Part shown: positions 9,031 through 20,395 of the stretch, one piece after another
How positions within the stretch are numbered: the stretch's first letter is position 1
Layout: every line of letters starts with the position of its first letter
Assembly: GCA_018907035.1 (NCBI GenBank)
Contig: JACCIC010000301.1
Location: 1 to 64,000, forward strand
Origin: Sycobia sp. Sy_11
Taxonomy: Eukaryota; Arthropoda; Insecta; Hymenoptera; Epichrysomallidae
Reading direction: 5' to 3'
DNA length: 64,000 nucleotides
Translations under genes and position numbers: made by a program
The notes under the pieces: model-generated
Told to the model about the DNA's origin: nothing
The model's input: only the letters and a program-made list of their open reading frames with translations
The model's database searches: none

Positions 9031-9047
9031 GTTTGGGAGGGGGAGTT
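9031..9047 (+). promoter_or_regulatory. Polypurine tract of copy 1
   Basis: The sequence GTTTGGGAGGGGGAGTT lies directly before the LTR start TGTAACC. The same context, TTTTGGCAGGGGGAATT, precedes the LTR at 37781-37796. This is the expected plus-strand primer site of reverse transcription. Confidence 0.7.
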
Positions 9048-10335
9048 TGTAACCGCCCGAACGGCGGCTGTAGGTGAGAGCGCTCGTGCGAAACCGCGAG
9101 TGTTCGGGCGTGTCCGCAAAACGATACGCGCGAGCCGCGAGGGCGCTGGAAGCGCTGTAGGAAGTAAGAAGTTCGGAACGAACTTCGCATTCTTGTCTTG
9201 ACCTTCGTCAATCCGAGTTCTCGAGTTGGTTCTTCGTCGTATATCTTTTTCCTTTTCGTTCCCGACGCACCTTTATTCTGTCCCGCGGTAGAATACCTAG
9301 TTTTGCCCGTTCGCGATCGTATCGTGAAACGTGAAGTAAGGTTGCAGTTTTGCGCCTTTCGCGGGAACGCGTAGTAAGTTTGCCCTCGCGCAAACTCCGT
9401 GCGAGAGCATCGGCATCGACGAGGAGAGGACACGCGGCGACATCCTCGTATCAGCCCCGGACTGTGAGCGGAAGCTTTGAGGAAGCGTGCGCGTTGCCAT
9501 ACGCGTGCCGTTGTGAACCAGCGACGCCATCAGCGGCTACGAGCCGCAGCCACGCGCAGCCGCGCGAGCCAGCAGCTAGGAGCGAGAGAGAGAGCGCGCG
9601 CCCGGTCGGCCGGACAGCAGCGACCGCACCAGCGAGCGACAGCGACCGCACCAGCGAGCGCCAGCGACCGCACCAGCGAGCGACAGCGACCGCGCCAGTG
9701 AGCGCCAGCGACGACATCAGCGGGCGTCAGCGACAGCACCGGCGAGCGCCAGCGACAGCATCATCGTCGTCGGCGGCATGTAGCTTTTGCTTTTGTCATT
9801 TCCTTCAGGTGTGCATATAGCTAGGTCCTGACCCGCCGCCGCACCCGCGCGCCGCGATCTGCCGACTGCATAGCTTCGCGGTTTAGCCGTATGATATGTA
9901 TTTATCGCGCGTAACATAGCGATTAGTTTTATAATCCCGTGTATCGTATTGTATCGCCGTAAATGCGTTCGAGTACAAATTGTCCGTTAGCATATAATAT
10001 GTAGTGTAATACCGTTGTTCCCACGTGTTTCGTCAAGAGCATCCCGTTCCGTTTCCCCCGTCCCCGTAGATGTTAAAGGAGTGCATGATTAACTGAATAA
10101 TCGACGTAGTGTCGCGGAACCCGCACTCAGCATTAACTATATGTATAGCTTCATCATTGTAAGTAGTCCGTTTGTGTAAATAAATAGTAATTTTGTAATA
10201 ATCTAATAAAATCACTCGCGTGGTTCATTCTCCGTTCCCAGTCCCCTTTCAGCGGAGTGCACGGCCAGCAGCGTGGAAGAGTCCACACACACACGCGCAA
10301 GTGAACAGTAAGTATAACCCGATTTCGGGGTTATA
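9048..10335 (+). repeat. 3' LTR of copy 1 (about 1.29 kb)
   Basis: Starts TGTAACC right after the polypurine tract and ends GGTTATA, giving near-perfect short inverted termini. Other LTRs of the family end with the same GGTTATAA text followed by the tRNA-Lys primer site; here the end is followed by (AT)n, as expected for a 3' LTR. Contains AATAAA-type poly(A) signals near 10180 and 10204, a CpG-rich U3 with a 21-bp minisatellite, a pyrimidine tract plus AG at 10241-10252 and a GTAAGTA at 10308. LTRs over 1 kb and tRNA-Lys priming fit the Osvaldo/Ulysses lineage (established knowledge of that lineage; assignment is inferred). Confidence 0.75.
9615..9775 (+). repeat. 21-bp minisatellite in the LTR
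   Basis: CAGCGACCGCACCAGCGAGCG-type units repeat about seven times, the last ones diverged to CAGCGACGACATCAGCGGGCG and similar. GC-rich, inside U3 of the copy 1 LTR. The period being a multiple of three leaves several frames open without evidence of coding. Confidence 0.85.
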
Positions 10336-10559
10336 ATATATATATATACTAATGTACATTAGATTAAAATAGTGGAAATACATTTGATTAAAATATATCC
10401 AGAAAAGCTTTCAGACTGGACGGCCAGAGGCGACAGAATGTATAAACAGCGTTTGAATACATTTTTAAATGCTATACGCGTAAACACAAATCACTGCAAA
10501 CTAGTAAGTCCAGCTAACGACTGAAAAAGTGTGTTATGCGAGTCCCACAACACTCGTAA

Positions 10560-11095
10560 GTCAGGAAACTTCGGTTAAAGAAAACGATACATAACATAAA
10601 TCAACAGTACTTCTGCCCCGGAATGAGAAAGGATATTTACAAATACACCAAACACTACTCGGAGAGCCAGATACGTAAACTATCTCAAAGAGCACTGGTC
10701 GGCCTAATGGCCCAAACAAATGTTGAAGGCCCCTCTTTGCCTGCTGATACCATGGTATCCTTCCAAGTAAAGCCCAACATAGATATCTGTTGATATTCGA
10801 GAACTTGTTCACGAAGTACATCAGACCATTAAGAAAAGTTACTGTTCAACGATCACTAAAGTGCTTGAAGAACTGGTGATTTTCAAGTGGGGATGTTCTA
10901 CATTTTTGATTGGTGAAAACGGCACAAAATTCACAAACCATTTTCTTAAAAAGAAATTGGTTGAGCTATGCACTATAGACCAGTTCGTAACGCCAGACCA
11001 CGCACAGGCGAATCCAGTTGAACGTGTTAATCGAACTATTAAAACGATGATTTCCATGTTCATCGAGAATGATCATAAGCATGCCAGCAATGTAA
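10560..11095 (+). pseudogene. Integrase fragment of an Osvaldo-like relative
   Basis: Decayed integrase pieces in several frames. First the zinc-finger region (QQYFCPGMRKDIYKYTKH, with the Cys pair degraded to YSES), then ALVGLMAQTNVEGP, then a core piece from 10861 with FKWGCSTFLIGENGTKF (the second catalytic Asp is changed) and AQANPVERVNRTIKTM with the catalytic Glu. Clearly related to the copy 1 integrase (4390-4870) but more diverged than copy 2. The first core Asp region is scrambled and frameshifted. Confidence 0.75.
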
Positions 11096-11715
11096 AGTAC
11101 AACAGATTTCACCAGCCAGCTTGATGGATCATCGAATGGTCATCCGCCATTGGGCAGTTTTCGCTGGCGACGTAATGGTCGGTTTTCACGATCTAACGAC
11201 TATACGAGTATCTGCTCGTGTTCACGGATATATTTACTCATTGGGTTAAATGTATCTTACCCCCCATCTGGAATACTCAAAAGATTCTCAAGGAGTTGAA
11301 AAATTAAGTACTTTTAGCTTTGGCACGCTCGAAGTTTTTCTATCCGATAACGGCGTCGAATTTCGTGGGTTCGTCCATTTCATGAGACCCCCTTACTAAG
11401 CTTAAGCCAGTTTGGTAGAGAGAATTATCCATTGAAAAGTCTTATAACTCCTGGAATGCGCACAAAATTCCACTATTGCAAGTTCAGCCTTTATCTACAC
11501 GGGCCGTCTCCCTCCGCCACTGGCACACATCTTCGCCAGAAAGAACAGTACACATATCGATCGGGGCACTAAACTTGCCCCGAAATTCGATGGGCCTTTT
11601 AACGTTGCAGCGAAACTCGGCGGGAATGTTTACATTTTCGCGCGAATGTCTACACGTCACCGATCTGAAGCCCTATAATCAAAACAAAAACCACAACGAA
11701 AAAATCATACTATGA
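11096..11715 (+). pseudogene. Second integrase fragment, different gypsy family
   Basis: Immediately after the previous fragment the sequence switches to another integrase. A CQQCK motif comes from the zinc finger at about 11096. A YEYLLVFTDIFTHWVK core strand follows near 11206-11255 and FLSDNGVEFRG near 11336-11370 with the second Asp. A C-terminal part follows (LAPKFDGPFNVAAKLGGNVY, 11570-11630). Stops and frameshifts throughout. The join at about 11095 is abrupt, giving a chimera of two element families. Confidence 0.6.
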
Positions 11716-11889
11716 CGGGTCCAGCAGGGAAGAGCCTTCAAGCGAAGATCATAGCCTAAATACATCTGATTGTAATTTCGAGGCAAGGTAGTGTAGTAGC
11801 ATTGTCACAATATAGGTAATCGCAAGGCGCTCAAGCCATTTGCATAATTGTAAACTCGACACGGTTAACTAAACTGTTTAATCTATAAT

Positions 11890-12330
11890 AATGAACCGTA
11901 GGGGTTCGAAACGTCGGACGCCAAAGGTGAATTCAAATTTAAGACGGTGGGATGGGATGGGAGGAGTCAGGTTGTCCATTACTAACATAGAAAATTGTTT
12001 TTATTATTTCTATTTCATTTTTATTTTATTTTATTATTAATTTTTAATCTAATTTACTCTGGTAGTAAGTTCTACTTCAGATTCTTCGAGGCTGACTATA
12101 AATTTATAAATTATAAATATTATAAACTATATATTTATAATTTAACTATAATTTTATATTATTTTTATTATTTTTATTTTTCATTTTCTGATATAATTTA
12201 TTGTAGTAATGGGTTTTATTTCTGATTCTATGGGGATGATCATAACCAAGGACAGTCTGACTATTATTAATTTATTATAATAGTTAATTTATAATATTAT
12301 AAACACTGTAATACCGATAAAAATATTTAT
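11890..12330 (+). mobile_element. Penelope 3'-end remnant with decayed hammerhead motif
   Basis: At 11898-11926 the text GAACCGTAGGGGTTCGAAAC is followed by GTCGGAC. This matches the 3' half of the hammerhead at 53681-53720 (stem II, GAAAC, ACGU, then GGAC), but the CUGAUGA core has decayed to ATAATGA. Downstream, CCAAGGACAGTCTGACTATTAT near 12246-12268 matches the Penelope 3' region at 53834-53855. The intervening DNA is very AT-rich. A 3' fragment of the same Penelope family. Confidence 0.55.
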
Positions 12331-12722
12331 TAATTTAATTCAAAACAGTCGATATAAGTACAATTTTTAACTTTACTTACGATATATACAGTTAAATTTG
12401 TATTGTATTTATAGACTTCTTCAGTAATAATTAACAGCCATAGAAATAATGCATATTACATATATCCATTTACAAGTATCATACATTAGCTCGATAATAT
12501 CAATCGAAATATTTACGTAGGGATAGGTAAACTGGTAATAATGGCATTTCGTAAAATTACCATGAGGGGCCGATTAATGAATAATGAATGAATTAATTAA
12601 TTAAATAATTAAGATCAATATAATTTTACCAAGATTAGGTCGAAAACCATCGCGATCGAGGACGTCAAGAAATCGTATCTTATGTACGTCGAAAAAAGAA
12701 AAATGATATTACAAATGATATG

Positions 12723-12772
<50 letters not shown>
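12331..12772. other. AT-rich DNA ending in a (TA)n tract
   Basis: No coding text. A microsatellite of about 24 TA units occupies 12723-12771 and abuts the start of the next LTR. Confidence 0.6.
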
Positions 12773-12775
<3 letters not shown>

Positions 12776-13678
12776 GATCGTCGTTTTCGACGTCCATAAT
12801 TAAGATCCGAGTATCGATATATTGCGCAAGCAATTGAACGCGAGATATACGCGACGCCTAGACGCCCCGCGCCAAGAAGATTGACCTCAGCACTCGGTGA
12901 GTGAAGTCGATAGTGTTCGCTCTCCGATTATTTAAAAGAGAAAACGCTATAGTATGCGCCGCCCGACTACACGCCACGATTAGTCATTACCCAGAGAGGC
13001 TCTAACGAGAAATACCGGGAAGAGGAAGCAGAGAGGCCAGCGTGTGAAGAGCAGAAAAAGAAGACGGGCCAAGTCCGAAGGTCATACGCCTGACCTCGCC
13101 GGCTCGGTCGACGGAGCCAGCGGGATACATTGCCAGCTGCCGACGGCCTGCCGCTGTCGCATAGCCGACGATGCCATGCTTCATACCTTGCCGCGCCGTG
13201 ACCACCGCCTTCCTCCAGCCAGCACCCAGAGGACGTTTCCAGCGTGACTCGGTAAGTACCGTGTTATTTACATATATTGGTTAAAATGTGCTTGGCATCC
13301 TCCGGGTCCCGTAGTGTCCGCGTCACGTCTCCATCCCCCCTCTCTTTCCCCTCGCCTACCGTCGCGTCAAGATGGCCGCGTTTCTACCCCGTGTGGTAAG
13401 TATAATTTTGTCCGTCCAAGAACCCGCTCGGGATGAGTTCGTAGCTAATACCACGATTAGGAGCTAGTAGGCTAGTTATAATAAATAGTGTATATATATT
13501 GTTCCTAGTATATGTGTACAAATAAAGTCTAATTATTGTTAAAGAAGGTGTTCTGCTTAACGGCATACTTCCCTCCCCTTCCCCCTTAGCACCATCACGA
13601 ACGGTCGAGGAGGCGTTCATCAACGCACTGTGTTAGTGCCGCCACGAGGTAAAGTAACCTCCAAAAAGAGTTTATAAG
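12773..13678 (+). repeat. LTR of the Osvaldo-like family (5'-type)
   Basis: CpG-rich U3-like sequence, an AATAAA at about 13518 and the family-type end GTTTATAAG directly followed by a tRNA-Lys primer site. The start is placed at TGTGATC just after the (TA)n tract and is approximate. Contains GGTAAGTACC at 13251, a pyrimidine tract CCCTCCCCTTCCCCCTTAG ending at 13589 and GAGGTAAAGTA at 13647, all resembling splice signals placed as in the other LTRs. The DNA after it (13700 on) is not recognisably internal element sequence, so the body is lost. Confidence 0.65.
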
Positions 13679-13701
13679 TGGCGCCCAATGTGGGACCCGA
13701 C
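13679..13701 (+). promoter_or_regulatory. tRNA-Lys primer binding site
   Basis: TGGCGCCCAATGTGGGACCC is complementary, with two or three mismatches, to the 3' end of insect tRNA-Lys, whose complement begins TGGCGCCCAACGTGGGG. It directly follows the LTR end. Confidence 0.75.
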
Positions 13702-13958
13702 AAGAACTATTTAGAAACACATAGAAACCCATGCTGCTTGACAGTTGAAGAGAGAGATGGAAGATCAGCTTAAAGTACATTATGTTTTCTCTTTTTACTG
13801 CGTACAGTTATTTTCATACATAATTATTACAATTCTTTCTCTCTCCTGGTAGCAATACTTGTAATGCCATCAGTACTTATATATATAAATAAATTATATA
13901 AATAAATTATATAACTAAATCTTATAAATAATTTTAATTGCCTCCCATTAGCATAGGT
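13702..13958. other. No gene seen
   Basis: AT-rich DNA after the primer site. Nothing recognisable as gag. Ends at the SINE target site. Confidence 0.5.
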
Positions 13959-13967
13959 CAATAGTTA

Positions 13968-13972
<5 letters not shown>

Positions 13973-14003
<31 letters not shown>

Positions 14004-14193
14004 ATTTAACGTCGCTCTATTTATGCTTCCAAATATCGGTGCTAATCAGCGACGGAGGTCTACGATGTGTTTGTAAACAAAGCACATGTAAATTATTACA
14101 GCGGTACCTGTATCAATCGGCCGAGACCGGGATTGAACTCGGGTCACCAAGTTACTAGTCCTTCGCTCTAGCGATCGAGCCATCGTAGGCCTC
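13973..14193 (-). mobile_element. tRNA-derived SINE with poly(A) tail
   Basis: On the minus strand the element starts at 14193 with GAGGCCTACGATGGCTCGA and has a tRNA-like head of about 75 bases. A box TGGCTCGATCGC (14171-14182) and B box GAGTTCAATCCC (14129-14141) form an RNA polymerase III promoter. A ~100-base body follows, then a poly(A) tail (T run at 13972-13999 on plus). Exact 14-base target duplications CAATAGTTACAAAT flank it at 13959-13972 and 14194-14207. The anticodon arm has diverged, so the parent tRNA is uncertain. Transposed by a LINE in trans, by knowledge of the class. Confidence 0.9.
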
Positions 14194-14207
14194 CAATAGT
14201 TACAAAT

Positions 14208-16737
14208 AAATAATTAAAGTTTCTTAGAAGTATATGTAAAATCTCGCTTTCTTTTCCTCAATGACGTGTCCTTCAATATTTACATATCTATATAACAATA
14301 ATATGATAAACTAAGTTCACCCCCTTCGAAAACAGTTTCCCTCAAAATTGCCTGAGCACAAGAATATCAATAATTTCACAATATACACTTAGAAATTTTT
14401 CTGAATATTAGTATCAAGTATATATCTAAAATTTAGCCACGATGACTATATATATTATTTGGGGAGAAACACATATGCTTGTCTATAAACGTGCTTGTTC
14501 TAAAGTCACCGAACAAGTGTAAAGTTTATTAATTACAAATAAAACCAACTCGATTCTTGAGATAAATGAAATAAGATGACTAATGTGTTTATACACAATA
14601 AAGCCTGTTCAATAGACATATGTTTTTCTCAACAAAACCTGAATAATATAAAATAATAATGCGTTGCCTTACTTATATCTTGATACAATATTTTAGAATA
14701 TTATTCTCAATTTACATGGAGCATGTATATTTATTCTTTTGTCACATATTCTTTCCCGTACCTCTTACATATGCGTCGTATTTTTAAAAAAATATAAGAA
14801 ACAATGCTAAATATATACGTGTTCATCCTCGTCACTTGAATACTATTATTTCTATTGAATCTTGGAAACAATTCTAAATAACTTATTAACACATTTTATA
14901 TGAACTTTGCATAGACAATAAAGAGAAAAAATTAGTATAATTTCATTTAAAATTCATAAATATATATGTACATGTTATATGAGTCTAAATACTATTTATC
15001 GTTTCCTAACTATCTGTCTAGCTTTCTCCCTACCGATGTGCTACATGTACTTGTATGTACACACATCCTTACCTATCGCATGCACTTTTCTTTCTCCTCT
15101 TTATTAACTAGAAAAGTGTATTAGAATTCTCCTTCTTGGTTGACTACATCACTCGCCTGTCTATAAAGTACTCTACAAAAACAGCGAGAGATCTCTAATG
15201 ACAGAAGGAAATACCTACCGTCAGCACCTCAGGTATATGTAGCTACACGTGGTGGCTTGATACGCTATTATCATATACTGAAAAAGGCCATGATACTGAA
15301 ACTTTGTATTTTTGAAAATAGATCCAAGTAGGAATATAGCTAACGATAGCACAAAATTTTAATCCAAAAGGATTCAACAGAAATTTAAGTTTCTTGTGGA
15401 AAATATTAATGCAGTAAATTTGCCTTAATAACCACATATCTGCTATACGCACTTCATAGGTTGAACAGATAATTAGCATACTTGGTGCGAATAGGTAGAT
15501 GATAAAAAAGCAAGTAGCTACATATCTTTCAAATACAAAGATATTCTCAGATGTCACATACGAATAAGAAGCATTCTAATCTATACAAGAGTATGGGCAT
15601 ATATACATACATTGAATCTAGGAAAACTTAAAAATAGGTAAAGTGATAGAAGAGGAAAAAATTTTTCAAATCTGAAAATTGCTAATAGTTGCATAAATCA
15701 AGAACAGTCACAAAAGCATTTTATAAATTTTCAAAAATTTTCATAAAATAACTGGGCAAAAATTTTAAATGTCGACGTTTAGTCAGTATTAAGGTAATAT
15801 AACTTCTTATGCTAAACATAGAATAATAATAGCAGCAAATATTAAAAAGACATTCAGAACATATCAATATAGATACTATCGACAATGAAACATATTTAAA
15901 TAAATAAAAATAGCTCTCACAGAACAAGGAAATATATGTGATTATACAAACTGGTGATATAACAAATGATTTATTGGCAAACTAATATGTTCACCAGGAA
16001 GCAATGTTAACGTGTAATAGTATTAACACCAAATACATAATGAAATAAATAGTTAATAAATAATTATATAATTAAATACTAGTGAATGATAATCAAATTA
16101 AATACTGGTATTGATAAAATCAAGTAATAGTACTCGATACTTATTTTATTAATTTTTTCTTTTTGGCTTTCACTGCTAAATAATTAACAAGTTTATAAAA
16201 ATTTAAATCTATTTAAATTTAAATAATTTTAATTCATGAATTAATATCTAATATTTTAATTGAATAAAATTTTTTTTATTCAATTACAAAAAGATTTTTT
16301 TTACAATTTCAATCATTTTTCTTCTTCTCCAAATAAAAGCAGCTGATATAAATTTACTAGAATAAAAATAAATAGATAATTACCATGTATAAAATACAAT
16401 AAAAAATGAATTAACTAACAATAATAAAATAATTAACAATTCAGTATTAAAATAAATAAATTAACAATCATACCATTTAAATTAAAATAACCATAATAAC
16501 TACCAGTAAAATAATTAATCCAATTAATAAAAGATTTTAACAATTAGACAACTATTAATTACATAATAAAATGAATAAAACAATGTAATAAAACATTAAA
16601 TAAATATACGTATAAAATGACAAATAATAATTTAAAAAATCTTAGTCACTTTACCTAAATAACATAAACTTATTTATGTATTAAAAATTTAACTACTACT
16701 ATAATTATACATACGGAATATATAATTATAATCATAT
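14208..16737. other. AT-rich intergenic DNA, no gene seen
   Basis: About 2.5 kb without recognisable coding or element motifs. Very AT-rich after 15600, with many short homopolymer runs. Open frames here are short and low complexity. Confidence 0.6.
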
Positions 16738-16804
16738 GATATATATATATATATATATAAAGCAATATATAACATATTAGATAATTAGTAATTGATTGTC
16801 ATAT

Positions 16805-16898
<94 letters not shown>
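16738..16898. repeat. (TA)n microsatellite blocks
   Basis: Two TA tracts (16738-16760 and 16801-16898, the latter briefly interrupted) directly precede gag of copy 2 and replace its leader and LTR. Confidence 0.95.
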
Positions 16899-16900
<2 letters not shown>

Positions 16901-16912
16901 CCAAAAAAAAAC

Positions 16913-18115
16913 ATGACGAACCCTGGCGCATTAGGCCCAATCTTCGAAACCGAAGAGAAGAGGCTCCATAGCCTTTTCACGGAGTTGGATCAAGAAAGAC
17001 TGTTTAAGGAAGCAGCGCAGTTAAATCTAGGCACTGAGAGCATAGCTGACACATTGCGGAACCGACTGATAAGGTTCGAACTATGACGTCTCTTCGGTAC
17101 TGACGCTGTCAGATGGGATGAAAAAGTTGCTGAAGCCATTGTGAAACAACACTCCGATATTAGTGAAATATCGGAAGTACTCAGTTCGACAGGCCTCGAA
17201 TCGAAAAGGTATAGAAATAACAACGTAAAGGCTGAAGAACGCGCAACTACACAGGATGTACTTAGTAATACGGCCTCGGCTATGCACTTTTGGTCTACAT
17301 TCCCCGGTACCATGCTATGGCCTGGTTACCCAGTGGGGCGATGACCCACCTCTCCCGCGCATAGCACGAACATGAGATGTAACGTCCATTTTCCATGGAA
17401 TATTGTCTAGCAGCAATGAGACAATATTATGCGGCTATCGCCATCACTAGAACGCAACAGACGTCACCAACGATGCGACCGTACACCGCACAAAAACAAG
17501 CCATTGCACGTACACAAATGGATGCACGCAACAGATCTCTCCATAATACATACTTGAAAGAGATCAGAGCAGGACAGCTACTGCGGCAGTTGAAAGTGCT
17601 GTTCTCAGGAACTCCACAGGAGGATGTGGAAGAGTTTGTCGAAAGATTAGAAGAGACAATGACGAGCCTCGGCATACCCGCATTAGACATATTAAAACTG
17701 ATTCCCGGAATACTCAGCGGACCAGCGAGGATATGGGTAAGACCCATATATAAAACATGGCCCACCATAAATGATCGTAAAGCTGCTTTAAGGCACCAAT
17801 TCAGACCTGTAGATTACGCGATACTATTAAAGGAGGGGGTAAGAGAACGGACACAAGGATCCAACGAATCCATTGGATCATATATTAGCGGTATGCGGGT
17901 ATTGATGGACAAAATGTCTCCGCCACTACCCTTAGGAAGTCAACTGGACCGACGAGAGCCTAGATACCAGGACATGTTCTACCTGCAGAAGATCGGATAC
18001 TGAGCAGACAGGTGCCCAGAACGGAAACAGAGGTGCTATTGTAATTGCGTAGAAAACACAGTATGAACGTTAAACAGTCCACGCTGTGGACATACAGATA
18101 ATCGATCGGGAAACG
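16913..18115 (+). pseudogene. gag: Gag of Osvaldo-like element, copy 2 (decayed)
   Basis: Starts at ATG 16913 with the same charged leader as copy 1. A TGA at 17084 replaces an Arg codon at the start of the RLFG block; the frame then continues (DISEISEVLSSTGLE, like ELSKVLSSTALD in copy 1). After a frameshift near 17345 the capsid domain (EDVEEFVERLEETM, LKLIPGILSGPARIW, RHQFRP) is intact to about 17955. There, QLDR is joined directly to the degraded zinc-knuckle region (CSTCRR, position about 17973), so the basic Arg/Ser region has been deleted. Multiple lesions; not functional. Confidence 0.8.
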
Positions 18116-18239
18116 AATAAGAAAACAGGAAAACGGAGTCTATCCTGCAAATCCTTACGAATCGACTCAGCAAGACAACAGAAACCATCACGGACATACA
18201 ACCAACTACTACTCTATCGATTTCCCCAAAACTTCCCCC

Positions 18240-20223
18240 ATCGTGATGGATACCGACAGGCGGTTCCCAAGAGCAACAATAATTACGGATGCATGCCCCG
18301 CAGCCACGGTGCAAGAGGAGGAAAACAGATTTTTCGTCAACATCGAGGTTTCGGGAAAAACCTTTCCCGTATTGATGGACCCTCGAGCCGGGAAGTCCTA
18401 TATTAGACCCCAACCAGGAAAAAATCAGCTAGATTTATATTTTACCAATCATCTGCTAAATGCAGATGACAAATAGTCAACTATCCATCCCAAATGACAG
18501 AAAAGTCAATTTGCGACTAAACATTGATGGGCAGCTAATAATAGCTCGTTTTAAGGTATCGAATGCTCTGATATATGACATCATCGTAGGGATGGATATC
18601 TTGGTGAAACTCGAAATCACCATGCATTTTAAGGAAGCACCATGGCATACACCAAGAAACATCATCTTTAACATCTTGCAGTCTTAACAACCGCAGACAG
18701 TGTAGCAACGCTCAATAAGGATGAAAAAAGAAAATTGCAATATTTAATAGACAGCTGCTACCCCGACGCGACGCTCCAATTAGCCAATGTAGCTTCGCAC
18801 CATATTGATGTCCAAGGTCACCGCCCTATCAAACAACGGCTAAGACGTATACCGGACCGCTTTTCAGCAAACAAGCTCACGCAAAAATTGACAGACTGCT
18901 ATCCGAAGGGATTATTGAGCCATCAGAAAAATCATGGAGCAGCTGCCCGATGATCATCCCGAAAATTGATGGAAAAATATGGTTCTGTATCGACTACGAG
19001 CAGTTAACCGAATCACTAAAAAGGTCGTCCACCCACTTCTTCATATGGACGTGTTCTTAGATAACCTTCACGACGCGAAGTATCTATCAAAAATACACCT
19101 AAGTCAGGCGTACCATTAGATACCACTAGGCCAAGAGAGCAAGGAAATTACCGCCTTTTCAGTACCTCAAAAGGGATTATTCCAATACACGAGAATCCCC
19201 TATGGGCTGACAAACGCCCCGGCAAATTTCAGTGCGGCATGGATCCTGTTTTCGGGCCACAGTGGCGGCCGTCCGTATTTGTTTATATGGAAGATAAATT
19301 ATCACCACTAACACTTTCGAGGACTATATATAATACCCTATACAAACTGGAGGCGGTAGGCCGCCTTAGCGAGCTCGGCGTACAAATTAATATAGAGGAA
19401 TCAGAATTCAGTTGCCGCGAACTGAAGTACTTAGGCTGAATAGTGGACAAAGACGAACTGCGAACAGATTCCGACAAGATCAAGCCCATATTGAATACCC
19501 AGTCCCTAAGAGCTTCAACCAACGGAGAGCATTTCTAGGAATGGTGGTCTGGTGTGCAAGGTTCATACAATCGCTGGCCGATATACTACCGTTAATTCAA
19601 CTACTAAAAAACGACGTCAAATGAAAATGGGGATCAAAACAACAGGTTTTGGTGTTTGAGAAACATAAGATCCTACTAAAACAAGCCCCGATGTTAGTAC
19701 CACCCTTACCCAATATGCCGTACATATTACAAATCGACTTGAGCGACTATGCGCTTGGTGCAGTCTTAAGCCAAAACATTGACGACGAAGAACACCCCAT
19801 TGCATACACCAGTAGAACTCTAGCCAAAGCTTAGTTAAACTACACAGTGACAGAAAAAGAATGCCTGGCAGTGTTATGGGCTGTAGAAAAATTCAGAGGC
19901 TACCTCCTCGGAGAGGCATTTACTGTCATTACCGACCATAGTAGCGTAAAATGGCTACACTCCATCAAAAATCTCGCAGGCCGCTTATCACGTTGGGTTA
20001 CTGTCAGATATACAATAGGATGCTAGTACACCATAAATGCGCATTGCACAAAGTGGCAGTTGACTTATCACGTGCACCGACTGACGACAATATCCCGGTA
20101 GCACCACTTACCACTATAGAACATGACTCGTGGTATAGCAGAGGACTGCATGACATCAAGAATAGGCCCGAAAGATTCCCAGCCTCGAAAGTCATAGAGA
20201 ATATAATCTACAAACATCGTTGG
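18240..20223 (+). pseudogene. pol: Pol of copy 2: protease, RT, RNase H (decayed)
   Basis: Protease at 18310-18690 has FFVNIEVSGKTFPVLMDP and RAGKSYIRP, so the active site reads D-P-R-A. RT starts at about 18790 (HHIDVQGHRPIKQRLRRIP) and, unlike copy 1, keeps the fingers/palm interval (EGIIEPSEKSWSSCPMII, FCIDY; then PMG, NAPANF), though with frameshifts and stops. The catalytic box is mutated: VYMEDK replaces YMDD at about 19285. RNase H retains LQIDLSDYALGAVLSQN and [18 protein letters not shown]. The N-terminal integrase linker ends in YKHRW at 20223, where foreign repeats interrupt. Dead copy. Confidence 0.8.
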
Positions 20224-20395
20224 TAACGACGTAAAACTACGACAGACGCAGAGGAGAATCATTCGGAACGATGTAAAACTAGCCCGAATGCAGACAACGA
20301 TATCGTCTGCGATCGTCCGAAACGATGTAAAACTACCGACAACATTGACGAGAACGATGGCGTACGGACAAACGTAAAACTAACATAACCTCAGC
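20224..20395 (+). repeat. ORF3-type repeats inserted in pol of copy 2
   Basis: Four repeats with the core AACGAYGTAAAACTA (near 20226, 20268, 20322, 20370) interrupt pol between the linker (YKHRW) and the integrase zinc finger. In copy 1 the same place (4248-4290) has no repeat. The core matches the ORF3 repeats at 5901-6164 (RRKTT codons). Copy 2's own ORF3 lacks them. Confidence 0.8.

Noticed and set aside
9350..9820. Overlapping open frames of 70-156 codons on both strands in the LTR
   Set aside because: GC-rich 21-bp minisatellite with few stop codons; composition explains them. Lies wholly in the LTR.
12000..12225. Phe/Tyr-rich plus frame of 76 codons
   Set aside because: T-rich low-complexity DNA within a Penelope 3' remnant.
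13044..13247. Plus-strand 67-codon frame
   Set aside because: Inside an LTR and ends at the GTAAGT site; could be a leader peptide, but there is no support.
16777..17000. Tyr/Ile repeat proteins over TA tracts
   Set aside because: Translation of (TA)n microsatellite. The same applies to frames at 22019, 26632, 46206, 47170, 47621 and 48454.
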